NCBI RefSeq assembly: GCF_004339675.1
Contig: NZ_SLVM01000002.1
Span: forward strand, 62,001 to 126,000
Reading direction: 5' to 3'
DNA from: Rhodovulum steppense
GTDB taxonomy: Bacteria > Pseudomonadota > Alphaproteobacteria > Rhodobacterales > Rhodobacteraceae
DNA: 64,000 bases
The translations under genes and the position numbers were made by a program. Position 1 is the stretch's first letter; each line of letters opens with the position of its first letter. The notes under the pieces were generated by a model. It saw only the letters and a list, made by a program, of their open reading frames with translations, was not told the origin of the DNA and searched no databases. Positions 19,181-28,566 of the stretch are shown here, one piece after another.

Positions 19181-20065
19181 ATGCTGAGGGCCATGTCACG
19201 GGCGATCGAGCGGCGCCTGCCGCTCATCGTGGTCTCGCCGCTTTTCGCGGTCAGCCTGTTTTTCGTCTATGGCTTCATCGCTTGGACGATCTGGATTTCC
19301 TTTACCAAGTCCGGCGTGATGCCGGTCTACGACTTTCACGGTCTGGCCCAGTATGAACGGCTCTGGGCCACGCCGCGCTGGTATGTGGCGCTGAAGAACC
19401 TGTTCGTCTTTTCGGGCCTGTTCATTGCGATCAGCATGGGCCTTGGCATCCTTCTGGCGATCCTGCTGGACCAGCGCATCCGGATCGAGGGGGCGATCCG
19501 CACGATCTACCTTTACCCCATGGCGCTGTCCTTCATCGTTACCGGCACCGTCTGGAAATGGATCCTGAATCCCGGGCTGGGCATCGAGAAGGTGATGCGC
19601 GACTGGGGGTTCGAGGGCTTTACCTTCGACTGGCTGGTGAATCCCGATTTCGCGATCTACACGATTGTCATCGCGGGCGTCTGGCAAAGCTCTGGCTATG
19701 CCATGGCGCTGTTCCTGGCCGGGCTGAGATCCGTCGATGACGAGGTGCTCAAGGCCGCCGCCATCGACGGCGCGGGGCCGTGGCGGGTCTATACCGGGAT
19801 CGTGCTGCCGTCGCTGCGCCCGGTCTTCCTGTCGGTGGTCATCATCCTGGCGCATCTGGCGATCAAGAGTTTCGATCTGGTCGTGGCGCTGACCGGCGGC
19901 GGTCCCGGCTTTGCCACCGACATGCCCGCGACCTTCATGTATGCCTTTGCCTTCCAGCGGTCCGAACTGGGGGTGGCCGCGGCCAGCGCGGTGATGATGC
20001 TGGCGACCGTCTGCGCGATCATCGTGCCCTATCTTTATTCCGAGCTTCGGGGGGCGCGGCGATGA
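19181..20065 (+). CDS. CUT1 sugar ABC transporter permease 1
   Basis: This is a 294-residue inner-membrane permease of the MalF/UgpA type with about six helices. The cytoplasmic coupling motif is around DDEVLKAAAIDGAGPWRVYTGIVLPSLRP (EAA loop). The first helix starts near residue 18. The ATG at 19181 was chosen because the longer open frame overlaps the binding-protein gene and the hairpin. It ends with an ATGA overlap with the next permease, so translation is coupled. Confidence 0.9.
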   Translation: MLRAMSRAIERRLPLIVVSPLFAVSLFFVYGFIAWTIWISFTKSGVMPVYDFHGLAQYERLWATPRWYVALKNLFVFSGLFIAISMGLGILLAILLDQRIRIEGAIRTIYLYPMALSFIVTGTVWKWILNPGLGIEKVMRDWGFEGFTFDWLVNPDFAIYTIVIAGVWQSSGYAMALFLAGLRSVDDEVLKAAAIDGAGPWRVYTGIVLPSLRPVFLSVVIILAHLAIKSFDLVVALTGGGPGFATDMPATFMYAFAFQRSELGVAAASAVMMLATVCAIIVPYLYSELRGARR

Positions 20066-20955
20066 GGGCGCGCAGGACCGACGGCATCGTGCGCGCCTCG
20101 GGGCCGGGGGCCAGGCTCTTGCGCGTGCTGCTGTTCGTCGTGCTGGGGCTGTTCTGCCTTTACTACCTGTTCCCGCTTTTCGTGATGGTCTCGACCTCGG
20201 TCAAGTCGCTGGCCGAGATCCGCGAGGGCAGCTTTCTGGCCTTGCCCCGGGCGATCAGCTTCGAGGCATGGGCCAAGGCCTGGGGGTCGGCCTGCGTGGG
20301 CGTGCGCTGCGACGGGTTGCAGCCCTATTTCATGAACTCGGTGATGATGGCGGTGCCCGCGGTGCTGCTGTCGACCCTGCTGGGCGCGCTGAACGGCTAT
20401 GCGCTGACCAAGTGGCGTTTCCCCGGGGCCGACATCATCTTTGCGCTGATGCTGTTCGGCGCCTTCATCCCGTTTCAGGTGGTGCTGCTGCCGATGGCGC
20501 GCACGCTGGGGCAATTGGGGCTGGCGGGCACCGTGCCGGGGCTGATCCTTGTGCATACGGTCTATGGGCTGGCCTTCACCACGCTGTTCTTCCGCAACTT
20601 CTTCATCGGCGTGTCCGATGGCATCGTGAATGCGGCCAAGGTGGACGGGGCGGGTTTCTTCGGTATCTTCTTTCGGATCGTTCTGCCGATGTCGCTGCCC
20701 GCCATCGTGGTGACCGTGATCTGGCAGTTCACCCAGATCTGGAACGACTTCCTGTTCGGCGTGTCCTTCACGGTGGGCGATTCAAACCCGGTGACGGTGG
20801 CCTTGAACAATGTCGTGAACACCTCGACAGGGGTCAAGGAATACAACGTGGACATGGCCGCGGCGATCATCGCGGGGCTGCCGACGCTGTTGGTCTATGT
20901 CGTGGCGGGGGCGTATTTCGTGCGCGGGCTGTCGGCCGGTGCGGTCAAGGGGTAG
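20062..20955 (+). CDS. CUT1 sugar ABC transporter permease 2
   Basis: This is a 297-residue MalG/UgpE-type permease with six predicted helices. The EAA-type loop runs through DGIVNAAKVDGAGFF and IFFRIVLPMSLP. It starts within the stop of permease 1 and ends three bases before the ATPase gene, so the four transporter genes are one unit. It forms the membrane channel together with permease 1. Confidence 0.9.
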   Translation: MRARRTDGIVRASGPGARLLRVLLFVVLGLFCLYYLFPLFVMVSTSVKSLAEIREGSFLALPRAISFEAWAKAWGSACVGVRCDGLQPYFMNSVMMAVPAVLLSTLLGALNGYALTKWRFPGADIIFALMLFGAFIPFQVVLLPMARTLGQLGLAGTVPGLILVHTVYGLAFTTLFFRNFFIGVSDGIVNAAKVDGAGFFGIFFRIVLPMSLPAIVVTVIWQFTQIWNDFLFGVSFTVGDSNPVTVALNNVVNTSTGVKEYNVDMAAAIIAGLPTLLVYVVAGAYFVRGLSAGAVKG

Positions 20956-20958
20956 GGC

Positions 20959-22071
20959 ATGGCATCGGGCATCCGGCTGGAAAACCTGCGCAAGAGTTTC
21001 GGTGGAACAGAGGTCATCAAGGGCGTCGACCTGGAAATCGAGCCGGGCGAGTTCGTGGTTCTTGTCGGCCCTTCGGGATGCGGGAAATCCACGCTGCTGA
21101 ACCTGATCGCGGGGCTGGAAACCGTCAGTTCGGGCGACATCCTGATCGGCGGGCAGAACGTCAACCGCGTACCGCCGCGCGATCGCGACATCGCCATGGT
21201 GTTCCAGTCCTACGCGCTTTACCCCACAAGGACGGTGCGGGCGAACATCACCTTCGGCATGGAAACCCGCCGCGTGCCCAAGGACGCGCAAGAGGCCGCG
21301 CTGGAAGAATTCTCGCGGCTCTTGCAGATCGACCACCTGCTGGACCGCAAGCCCGGCCAGTTGTCGGGGGGCCAGCGCCAGCGCGTCGCGATGGGGCGCG
21401 CGCTGGTCCGGCAACCGGCGGTGTTCCTGTTCGACGAGCCGCTTTCCAACCTCGACGCCAAGCTTCGGATCGAGATGCGCACCGAGATCAAGAAGCTGCA
21501 CCAGCGGCTGGGCAAGACCGTGGTCTATGTCACCCATGACCAGATCGAGGCGATGACGCTGGCCACCCGCATCGCGGTGATGGATAACGGCCATATCCGG
21601 CAATTCGCCGATCCGGCCACGATCTATGAAAGCCCCGTTGATCTGTTCGTCGCGGGCTTCATGGGCTCGCCGCCGATGAACATGATCCCCGGGCGGCTGT
21701 TCCACGAGAACGGGCAGGTCTTTGTCCTGCCCCGCGGCGCGCGTGAACGTATCCGCTTTCCCCTCGACGGGCCGGCCGGGCAGGGCGAGGGGCTGACCGA
21801 TGGCCGCGAGGTGGTGCTGGGCCTGCGCCCGGAAACGATCTTTGCGGCCGGGGCCAAGCTGCCGGGGCCGAACCGCTACCTGTTCGAGGCGCCGGTCGAG
21901 GTTGTCGAACCCACCGGCCCCGACACGATGCTGGTCTTCCAGATCGGCGATCAGGATATGGTCGCCCGCGTCCGCCCCGAGGATGTCGCCACCCCCGGCG
22001 CGGCCTTTCGGTTCGAGGTGGACATGGGCAAGGCCAAGCTGTTCGACGCCGGGACGGGCAAGGCGCTGTGA
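20959..22071 (+). CDS. CUT1 sugar ABC transporter ATPase
   Basis: This 370-residue ATPase of the UgpC/MalK/MsmK group powers the sugar importer. Walker A is GPSGCGKST (37-45), the signature is LSGGQRQRV, Walker B is [12 protein letters not shown] and the switch His is in YVTHDQ. A C-terminal TOBE/OB region of about 130 residues, as in MalK, may take regulatory contacts. It is the last gene of the operon; the next gene starts 95 bases on and belongs to iron storage. Confidence 0.93.
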   Translation: MASGIRLENLRKSFGGTEVIKGVDLEIEPGEFVVLVGPSGCGKSTLLNLIAGLETVSSGDILIGGQNVNRVPPRDRDIAMVFQSYALYPTRTVRANITFGMETRRVPKDAQEAALEEFSRLLQIDHLLDRKPGQLSGGQRQRVAMGRALVRQPAVFLFDEPLSNLDAKLRIEMRTEIKKLHQRLGKTVVYVTHDQIEAMTLATRIAVMDNGHIRQFADPATIYESPVDLFVAGFMGSPPMNMIPGRLFHENGQVFVLPRGARERIRFPLDGPAGQGEGLTDGREVVLGLRPETIFAAGAKLPGPNRYLFEAPVEVVEPTGPDTMLVFQIGDQDMVARVRPEDVATPGAAFRFEVDMGKAKLFDAGTGKAL

Positions 22072-22166
22072 CCGGGGCCGCGCCCTTGCCCGAGTGAAAG
22101 ACTCGGATTGACAAAGCCGACAGGATCGCTCAGGAATAGGGGGTGCCGCCGCCGGAGCCATCCGCG

Positions 22167-22469
22167 ATGATCGTCTGTCACTGCCGCGCCATCACCGACC
22201 GGGATATCCATGCAGCGATAGACTGGATGCGCGCATCCGATCCGCAAACGCTCATCACGCCGGGTAAAATTTTCCACGCTTTGGGGAAAACCTCCGATTG
22301 CGGCGGCTGTTTGTCACTGTTCCTCGACACAATGCGCCTGAATGATAACCTTGAGGTGCCGTTGGAATTCGGCGCCCTCAAGGAACTTCCGCGCAGAAAG
22401 GAACATGCGACATGCAAGGCGACCCAAAGGTCATCGACTACCTCAACCGCGCCCTCCGCAGCGAGTTGA
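22167..22469 (+). CDS. bfd: Bacterioferritin-associated ferredoxin
   Basis: This is a small [2Fe-2S] protein that reduces the haem of bacterioferritin to release stored iron. The four ligands Cys4, Cys6, Cys45 and Cys48 (MIVCHC and DCGGC) fit the Bfd/NirB-like fold. At 100 residues it is longer than the usual 60-75. The extra C terminus is basic and Ser/Thr-rich, and its last 58 bases overlap the start of bfr in another frame. A sequencing slip near the end could also produce such a tail. The partner gene directly downstream makes the function likely. Confidence 0.82.
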   Translation: MIVCHCRAITDRDIHAAIDWMRASDPQTLITPGKIFHALGKTSDCGGCLSLFLDTMRLNDNLEVPLEFGALKELPRRKEHATCKATQRSSTTSTAPSAAS

Positions 22470-22897
22470 CCGCAATCAACCAGTACTGGCTGCATTACCG
22501 GCTTCAGGATGACTGGGGGCTTGGTGCCATGGCCCGGAAAAGCCGCGAGGAAAGCATCGAGGAGATGAACCACGCCGACAAGCTGGTCGCGCGCATCCTG
22601 TTCCTCGAAGGCCACCCGAACCTGCAGAAGCTCGACTCCTTGAGGATCGGCCAGACCCCGAAGGAAACGCTGGAATGCGATCTTGCCGCTGAGCACGAGG
22701 CGCATGCGCTGTACAAGGAGGCGCGTGAGTACTGTGCCGGCGTCGGCGATCATGTCACCAAGGAACTGTTCGACGAACTGCTGGCCGACGAGGAGGGGCA
22801 TATCGACTTCCTCGAAACCCAGCTTGACCTGCTCGCGCGGATCGGCCCCGAGAACTACGCGCATCTGAACGCGACCCGGATGGACGAGGCCGAGTAA
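22412..22897 (+). CDS. bfr: Bacterioferritin
   Basis: The product is a 161-residue four-helix-bundle subunit of the 24-mer haem-containing iron store. The ferroxidase ligands are seen at Glu18 ([10 protein letters not shown]), Glu51 and His54, and the haem-ligating Met52 is in [10 protein letters not shown]-terminal [10 protein letters not shown] and [10 protein letters not shown] supply the other di-iron ligands. AAAGGAA lies before the ATG at 22412. Position behind bfd fits a joint store-and-release unit, likely under iron control, though I saw no clear iron-regulator box. Confidence 0.96.
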   Translation: MQGDPKVIDYLNRALRSELTAINQYWLHYRLQDDWGLGAMARKSREESIEEMNHADKLVARILFLEGHPNLQKLDSLRIGQTPKETLECDLAAEHEAHALYKEAREYCAGVGDHVTKELFDELLADEEGHIDFLETQLDLLARIGPENYAHLNATRMDEAE

Positions 22898-23191
22898 GGC
22901 CCGTCCAACCGCCCGGACCGGTGGCCATCCCGGCCGCCGGGCCTTGGCATGGACGGCGTCCCCTAGAGGCAACGAAAGGGCAGTCGACCCCTGGCCGTCA
23001 CGAAATGCCCCTCGCTTGACAGTCGCCCAGCGTCACGAAGGAGCCTTGCAGGAAGACAATCCCCAAGGCCCTTGGCCATTGGTGCGAAAATACCAGAGTT
23101 CCTGCCCCATTCATGGTTTTTTTACGGGTTTCTCTGGGCACCGAGTCGTGCTGGTGCCATATTCGCGCCGTGAAGATAGGGGTAGATCGGC
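22898..23191. other. Intergenic region before the polysaccharide genes
   Basis: This 294-base stretch holds no gene. Visible features are a 13-base palindrome CCAAGGCCCTTGG (23063-23075), a T7 run near 23115 and an inverted repeat GGCACC-N10-GGTGCC close to 23135-23160, upstream of the UDP-xylose synthase gene. Promoter and operator functions are plausible but not shown. Confidence 0.3.
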
Positions 23192-24157
23192 ATGTCTGAA
23201 CGAGTGGTCTTGGTAACCGGAGGCGCGGGGTTTCTGGGGTCTCATCTGTGTGATCGCCTGATGGCCCTGGGGGCCCGCGTGATCTGTCTCGACAACCTGA
23301 TGACGGGCTCGATCGCGAACATCTCGCACCTGATCGGCAGGTCCGGCTTTCGCTTCGTCCAGCATGACGTGATCGCGCCCTTCGATCCGAATGAGCCTGT
23401 CGACGAGATCTTCAACCTCGCCTGCCCGGCCTCGCCGCCGCAATACGCGCGCGACCCCATCCACACCTTCCAGACATGCGTTCTGGGGGCGATGAACATG
23501 CTTGAACTGGCGCGTGCAAACGGCGCGAGGATCGTCCAGGCCTCGACCTCCGAGGTCTATGGCGATCCTACCGTCAGCCCGCAGCCCGAAACCTATCGCG
23601 GCAGCGTCAACCCGGTTGGTCCGCGCGCCTGCTACGATGAGGGCAAGCGCGGTGCCGAGACGCTGTTCTACCATTACCGTCAAAGCCACGCGCTGGATGC
23701 GAGGATCGCGCGGATCTTCAACACCTACGGCCCGAGGATGAGCCCCGATGACGGCCGCGTGGTGTCGAACTTCATCGTCCAGGCGCTGACCGGTGCGCCG
23801 CTGACGGTGTATGGCACCGGCCAGCAGACCCGGTCCTTCTGCTATGTCGACGATATGGTCGAGGGGCTGATGCGGCTCATGGCCGCGCCGGGGCGTGGAT
23901 TGGGTCCGGTCAATCTGGGCAATCCGGGCGAGTTCACGATGCTGGAACTGGCCGAACTGGTGCTTTCCAAGACGGGCTCGGGCTCGTCCCTGACCTTTGC
24001 GCCGCTGCCCCAGGACGATCCGCGCCAGCGCCGCCCCGATATCGCACTGGCCGACCAGCTGTTGGACTGGGCGCCCGGCGTGCCGTTGAGCGAGGGGCTG
24101 GACCGCACCATCGCCTATTTTGCCGAGAGCATCCACCAGGGCAAGACCGGCGAATAG
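23192..24157 (+). CDS. UDP-glucuronate decarboxylase (UDP-xylose synthase)
   Basis: This 321-residue short-chain dehydrogenase/reductase converts UDP-glucuronate to UDP-xylose with bound NAD. The NAD motif is GGAGFLG (10-16). The family-specific blocks [24 protein letters not shown] (Glu121) and [11 protein letters not shown] (Tyr148, Lys152) match the catalytic residues of UXS enzymes closely. It is the first gene of a five-gene polysaccharide run: GalE starts ten bases after its stop. A xylose-containing surface polymer is the natural inference. Confidence 0.9.
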   Translation: MSERVVLVTGGAGFLGSHLCDRLMALGARVICLDNLMTGSIANISHLIGRSGFRFVQHDVIAPFDPNEPVDEIFNLACPASPPQYARDPIHTFQTCVLGAMNMLELARANGARIVQASTSEVYGDPTVSPQPETYRGSVNPVGPRACYDEGKRGAETLFYHYRQSHALDARIARIFNTYGPRMSPDDGRVVSNFIVQALTGAPLTVYGTGQQTRSFCYVDDMVEGLMRLMAAPGRGLGPVNLGNPGEFTMLELAELVLSKTGSGSSLTFAPLPQDDPRQRRPDIALADQLLDWAPGVPLSEGLDRTIAYFAESIHQGKTGE

Positions 24158-24166
24158 GAGCGGACC

Positions 24167-25168
24167 GTGACCCAGGCGAAAGCGGTTCTGGTCACCGGCG
24201 GCGCCGGTTACATTGGCTCTCATACCTGCAAGCGGCTGGCCGAGGCGGGCTATCTGCCGGTGACCTATGATAACCTGTCGACCGGCCATGCCGATGCGGT
24301 GCGCTGGGGGCCGCTGGTGCGGGGTGATACCCGCGACGCTGCGGCCATTGCGGATGCGATCCGCGCCCATGCGCCGCTGGCCGTGATCCATTTCGCCGCC
24401 GCAGCCTATGTCGGGGACTCGGTGCGCGATCCGGCCTTCTACTACGACAACAACGTGAACGGCATGCAGGGGCTGCTGACCGCGTGCCGCGAGACCGGGC
24501 TTTCGCGGGTGATCTTCAGTTCATCCTGCGCCACCTATGGCGTGCCCGAGCGGCTGCCGATCACCGAGGACACCCCCCAGAACCCGATCAACCCCTATGG
24601 CCGGACCAAGCTGATCGGGGAATGGATGCTGGCCGATTTCGCCCGCGCCCATGGCATCCGCTACGCCGCGCTGCGCTATTTCAATGCCTGCGGCGCGGAT
24701 CCGGACGGCACGCTTTGCGAACGCCACGACCCCGAGACGCATCTGCTGCCGCTGGCGCTGTTCGCGGCAGACGGGCGGCGTCCGGCACTCGATCTTTACG
24801 GCACCGATTACCCCACGCCCGACGGCACCTGCATCCGCGACTACATCCATGTCGGCGATCTGGCCGAGGGGCATCTGGCCGCGCTGCGCCATCTGGAAGC
24901 GGGGGGCGACAGCGTTGCAGTGAACTTGGGCACTGGCACCGGCCATTCCAACCGCGAGGTGCTGGCCGCGGTCGGTCGCGTGCTGGGCCGCCCGGTGCCC
25001 GTGAACGAGGTCGCGCGCCGCGAGGGCGATCCGCCCGCGCTGGTCGCCGACCCGACCCGTGCCCGTGATCTGTTGGGCTTTGCGGCCCGCCACTGCGACC
25101 TTGACGCGACCGTTGCCGATGCGGCGCGGGCCTTCGGCATGAAGCCCGGCGATGACGCCACGCCCTGA
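24167..25168 (+). CDS. galE: UDP-glucose 4-epimerase
   Basis: This 333-residue protein interconverts UDP-glucose and UDP-galactose. The NAD motif is GGAGYIG, and the catalytic SSSCATYG and NPYGRTK (Tyr144, Lys148) are present. It starts with GTG at 24167, preceded by TAGGAG that overlaps the stop of the previous gene. Its last 17 bases overlap the glycosyltransferase frame. With UDP-xylose synthase upstream it supplies sugar nucleotides for a polymer made by the next gene. Confidence 0.93.
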   Translation: MTQAKAVLVTGGAGYIGSHTCKRLAEAGYLPVTYDNLSTGHADAVRWGPLVRGDTRDAAAIADAIRAHAPLAVIHFAAAAYVGDSVRDPAFYYDNNVNGMQGLLTACRETGLSRVIFSSSCATYGVPERLPITEDTPQNPINPYGRTKLIGEWMLADFARAHGIRYAALRYFNACGADPDGTLCERHDPETHLLPLALFAADGRRPALDLYGTDYPTPDGTCIRDYIHVGDLAEGHLAALRHLEAGGDSVAVNLGTGTGHSNREVLAAVGRVLGRPVPVNEVARREGDPPALVADPTRARDLLGFAARHCDLDATVADAARAFGMKPGDDATP

Positions 25169-26996
25169 CGCAAGGACCGCGCGCCCGCGTCCGCGCCATC
25201 TTGTTTCGGTCTACACGCCGCGCATGAAGCTGCGTTACTGGCTGTCGGTCCTGCTATGGGCTGCGACGGCCCTGTGGTTCTGGGCCTGGTGGTTCCAGCC
25301 GCACCACAATATCGGCACCTTCCGCTATGTGGTCATCACGCTGGCCGTGGCCTGGGTGATGTTCCTGCAGGTCTATTTCCTGACCGTGATGCTGCGCGCG
25401 GTGCGTCCCTCGGGCGATCTGGCGGCGCTGAACGGCGCGCGGGTGGCCATGGTCGTGACCAAGAGCCCCTCCGAGCCCTTCGAGGTGGTGCGCCGCACGC
25501 TGGAGGGGATGCTGGCGCAGGACTGGCCGCATGACACTTGGCTGGCCGACGAAGACCCCGCGCCCGAGACGCTGGCCTGGTGCGCGGCCCATGGCGTCAA
25601 GGTCTCGACCCGCAAGGACAGGCCCGACTATCACCGCGCCGAATGGCCGCGCCGGACCCGCTGCAAGGAAGGCAACCTTGCCTTCTTCTACGACAGCTAT
25701 GGCTACGAGAACTACGACTTCGTCTCGCAGCTCGACGCCGATCACGTCCCCCAGCCCGGTTATCTGCGCGAGTTATTGCGCGGTTTCGTCGATCCGGAGG
25801 TGGGCTATGTCAGCGCGCCCTCGATCTGCGCCAGCAATGCGCGCGAAAGCTGGGCGGCGCGGATGCGGCTGGATCACGAGGGGATGTTCCACGGCATCCT
25901 TCAGGCGGGCTATTCCAATGGCTGGGCGCCCATGTGCATCGGCTCGCATTACGCGGTGCGCACCGTCGCGCTGCGCGAGATCGGCGGGCTGGGCCCGGAA
26001 CTGGCCGAGGACCATTCGACCACGATGATGATGAACGCCTTCGGCTGGCGCGGTGTGCATGCCTTCGACGCGATCGCGGTGGGCGACGGGCCGGTGACCT
26101 TTGCCGACATGCTGACGCAGGAATTCCAGTGGTCGCGCAGCCTGGTGACGCTGTTCCTGCGCTATACGCCGGGCTATTTCTCGGGGCTCCGGCCGATCCT
26201 CAAGTTCCAGTTCCTGTTCTCGCAGCTCTGGTATCCGGGCTTCGCCTTCTTCATGGCGGCCACGCTGCTTGTGCCGATAACGGCGGTCCTATTCGACATG
26301 CGCTTCGCCAATGTCACTTACCCGGCCTTTGTCGGCCATAGCGCGCCGGTGGTGCTGGCCTTCATCCTGATCGCCTATCAGCTCAAGGCCGACGGGCTGT
26401 TCCGCCCGACCGATGCCAAGGTCATCAGCTGGGAAAAGGGGCTGTTCCAATGCGCGCAATGGCCCTGGGTCCTGTGGGGCTGCCTGATGGCGGTGCGCGA
26501 CAGCGTCACGGGCCGCTTCGTCGATTTCCGGATCACGCCCAAGGGAACCTCGGCGGCCACGCGGATGCCGTTCCGGGTGCTTTTGCCCTACATGGTGATC
26601 GCGGCGGCGGCGATCCTGCCGGTCCTGGCCGTCGATCACCTCGAGAATTCGGCCGGTTTCTACCTGCTGTGTCTATTGAACGCAGCCCTCTATATCGCCG
26701 TTCTCGTCGTGGCGCTCACCCATCATATCCGCCAGACTGGCCTCGGCTGGATGGGCAATGCGCTGCGGCTGGGTCCGCAGGTGGCGATCACCCTGGCGCT
26801 GGCGGCCACGTTGTTGTTTTCGGGCTGGCTAAGGGGCATGCAAAGCCTGCATTATCTGTCCACCGGACTGGGGCCCTACCAGTTCACCAAGGTGGAATTC
26901 CTGGTCTCCGGGGCCGGGCAAGGGGGCAAGAGGTCGATGCGCTATTCGTTCGACATTCCCTTTGCGCGGCAGGACCGCAGACCGTTCATCGAGTGA
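25152..26996 (+). CDS. Membrane GT2 glycan synthase (cellulose synthase-like)
   Basis: This 614-residue inner-membrane processive glycosyltransferase has two N-terminal helices, a cytoplasmic GT2 domain of about 230 residues and about six C-terminal helices. Catalytic marks are the first Asp (LADED, about 133), the DAD motif (195-197) and the base motif ED (286-287). The QxxRW acceptor motif is altered to Q323-E-F-Q-W327 followed by SR. No PilZ domain is seen. It overlaps galE by 17 bases and is followed by a secreted hydrolase, as in bacterial cellulose, curdlan or mixed-linkage glucan loci. The polymer cannot be told from sequence. ATG 25224 is an alternative start. Confidence 0.85.
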   Translation: MTPRPDARTARPRPRHLVSVYTPRMKLRYWLSVLLWAATALWFWAWWFQPHHNIGTFRYVVITLAVAWVMFLQVYFLTVMLRAVRPSGDLAALNGARVAMVVTKSPSEPFEVVRRTLEGMLAQDWPHDTWLADEDPAPETLAWCAAHGVKVSTRKDRPDYHRAEWPRRTRCKEGNLAFFYDSYGYENYDFVSQLDADHVPQPGYLRELLRGFVDPEVGYVSAPSICASNARESWAARMRLDHEGMFHGILQAGYSNGWAPMCIGSHYAVRTVALREIGGLGPELAEDHSTTMMMNAFGWRGVHAFDAIAVGDGPVTFADMLTQEFQWSRSLVTLFLRYTPGYFSGLRPILKFQFLFSQLWYPGFAFFMAATLLVPITAVLFDMRFANVTYPAFVGHSAPVVLAFILIAYQLKADGLFRPTDAKVISWEKGLFQCAQWPWVLWGCLMAVRDSVTGRFVDFRITPKGTSAATRMPFRVLLPYMVIAAAAILPVLAVDHLENSAGFYLLCLLNAALYIAVLVVALTHHIRQTGLGWMGNALRLGPQVAITLALAATLLFSGWLRGMQSLHYLSTGLGPYQFTKVEFLVSGAGQGGKRSMRYSFDIPFARQDRRPFIE

Positions 26997-27006
26997 GGAA
27001 CGCATC

Positions 27007-27900
27007 ATGGCCTACGCTCTGAAACCCGCGATGACCGCATTGGCCGCCAGCCTGGCGCTGTCCGGCGCCGCGCTTGCGGAATCCGCGCCTCCGGGTGAGT
27101 TGCCCTTTGGCGTCTACGATCCCGACGGGCTGTTCGCGGACGATCCCGGGGTCACCATCGAACATCTGTTCCTGCCCTGGGAGGACGTGTTCCTGCCCAG
27201 CCTGATCGAGGCGGATGCCTATGCGCTGGCGCGCGGACGGTCGATCCTGGCCACGATCGAGCCCTGGACCTGGAACCGCAGCGAGCGCAATACCCCCGAG
27301 ATCCTGCAACAGGGCATCGCCTCGGGCGAGTATGATCGCTACATGGCCTCGATCTGCGCGGTGCTGAACCTGTTCGAAAGCCCCGTCACCGTGCGCTGGG
27401 CGCAGGAGATGGAGGACGAAAGCGGCCAGTTCATCTGGGCCGACTGGGAGCCGGAGACCTATATCGCCGCCTATCGCCGCATGGTCGATGTCTGCCGCGT
27501 CCAGGCGCCCGACGTGAACTACATGTGGTCGCCGCTCGGCTTCGAGGAGCTTGCCGAATATTATCCCGGCGATGACTATGTCGACATCGTCGGGCTGTCG
27601 GTCTTCGGCCTGCAACCCTGGGAGCGCGAGATCCTCGGCGAGGGGCAGTCCTTCGAGTCGATCCTCGCGCCGCGCTACGCCCGCGCCGAGCCTTTCGGCA
27701 AGCCAGTGGTGGTGGCCGAACTGGGCTATTCGGGCAGCGCTGACTATGTCGCGAAATGGGACAGCGAGATCCGGCTGATCTATCCTGAGTTCCCCAGCCT
27801 GGTCGCCGTGGTCTATTTCAACCAGAAAGAGGTCTATCCTTGGCCCGACGGCTATGGTCTGCCGAACTGGCGCTTTGACTCGCGCGTGATCGACGAATAA
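27007..27900 (+). CDS. Secreted GH26-like glycoside hydrolase
   Basis: This 297-residue protein has a signal peptide (about 1-24, ALA cut). It looks like a (beta/alpha)8 hydrolase of the GH26 type: Glu134 in VRWAQEMED sits where the acid/base Glu of the RxxHEMNG motif lies, and Glu238 in VVVAELGYSG is the likely nucleophile. The usual His before the acid/base Glu is Gln here. It follows the glycan synthase by ten bases, like BcsZ-type hydrolases that trim or release the nascent polymer in the periplasm. A strong terminator ends the operon behind it. Confidence 0.75.
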   Translation: MAYALKPAMTALAASLALSGAALAESAPPGELPFGVYDPDGLFADDPGVTIEHLFLPWEDVFLPSLIEADAYALARGRSILATIEPWTWNRSERNTPEILQQGIASGEYDRYMASICAVLNLFESPVTVRWAQEMEDESGQFIWADWEPETYIAAYRRMVDVCRVQAPDVNYMWSPLGFEELAEYYPGDDYVDIVGLSVFGLQPWEREILGEGQSFESILAPRYARAEPFGKPVVVAELGYSGSADYVAKWDSEIRLIYPEFPSLVAVVYFNQKEVYPWPDGYGLPNWRFDSRVIDE

Positions 27901-27931
27901 GCGCAGTATTACATCCTTGACGCGAAGACCG

Positions 27932-27966
27932 GCCGAGGGCCGCCCGGAAATCGGGCGGCCCTCGGC
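27932..27966 (+). terminator. Terminator after the polysaccharide synthase operon
   Basis: A perfect 15-bp stem, GCCGAGGGCCGCCCG (27932-27946) and its complement (27952-27966), has the loop GAAAT and is followed by a T-rich AGTTTCTTG. It lies 31 bases after the hydrolase stop. Confidence 0.8.
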
Positions 27967-28163
27967 AGTTTCTTGCCTGTGACGGCTGGTATGCCCTGTG
28001 ATGTCTCGCCTTTGCCATCGTGATGCCACAAAAAGGCCCCACCACTCGACGACGCTCAATTTGATCTGGGGGCCTTCGGCCTGTTTCGGCAACGCCGTGC
28101 GCATGCCGGGAAGCGGATCTTGTGTCGGGCACCCGTGGACAGTCAACGCAGGAACCACTCGTC

Positions 28164-28460
28164 ATGCGACTGAAAAGACGCCCATTCCGCGCCGCATTTC
28201 CGCTGCTCGCCGCGCTGGCGGCGGCTGGAACGATGGTCAGTGCTGCCCCGGCTGCGGCCGAGGGAAAGATCGTCCAGCGCCCGGCCATCGTCGGCGCCTC
28301 GGTCATGCGCTGGTTGAACCCTGCGCCCCGGACGGACAGGTCGCTGTCCACGCGCGAACGCAAGGCCATGGCCAGCCGGTTCGATTCCCGGCATGGCAGC
28401 GGCACTTATATCTGCACCGCCTCGGGCTTCGGCAAGCGGCCCAGCTGCTTCACCCGCTAA
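28164..28460 (+). CDS. Small secreted protein of unknown function
   Basis: This 98-residue protein has a basic start and a Sec signal peptide ending near AAPAAAEG (about residue 33). The mature part ends in GTYICTASGFGKRPSCFTR, with two cysteines that could form a disulphide. Short exported proteins of Rhodobacteraceae often end in such a CTASGFG motif, but no function is known to me. An AGGAA site lies before the ATG. It has its own region between two terminator-like elements. Confidence 0.6.
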   Translation: MRLKRRPFRAAFPLLAALAAAGTMVSAAPAAAEGKIVQRPAIVGASVMRWLNPAPRTDRSLSTRERKAMASRFDSRHGSGTYICTASGFGKRPSCFTR

Positions 28461-28566
28461 GGCCCCACGCCCCTTTCCCCACGCCCCCGTTCCGGGCTAT
28501 GCCCGGCATGCAGGCGGCCGTGTCCGGGTTCCGGCCGGGCCTGCGGCAGCGGCAGGGACCAGAGGC

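Noticed and set aside
22108-22136. TTGACA as a promoter -35 element before bfd
   Set aside because: The -35 is perfect but at 17 bases no acceptable -10 box follows, so I did not call a promoter.
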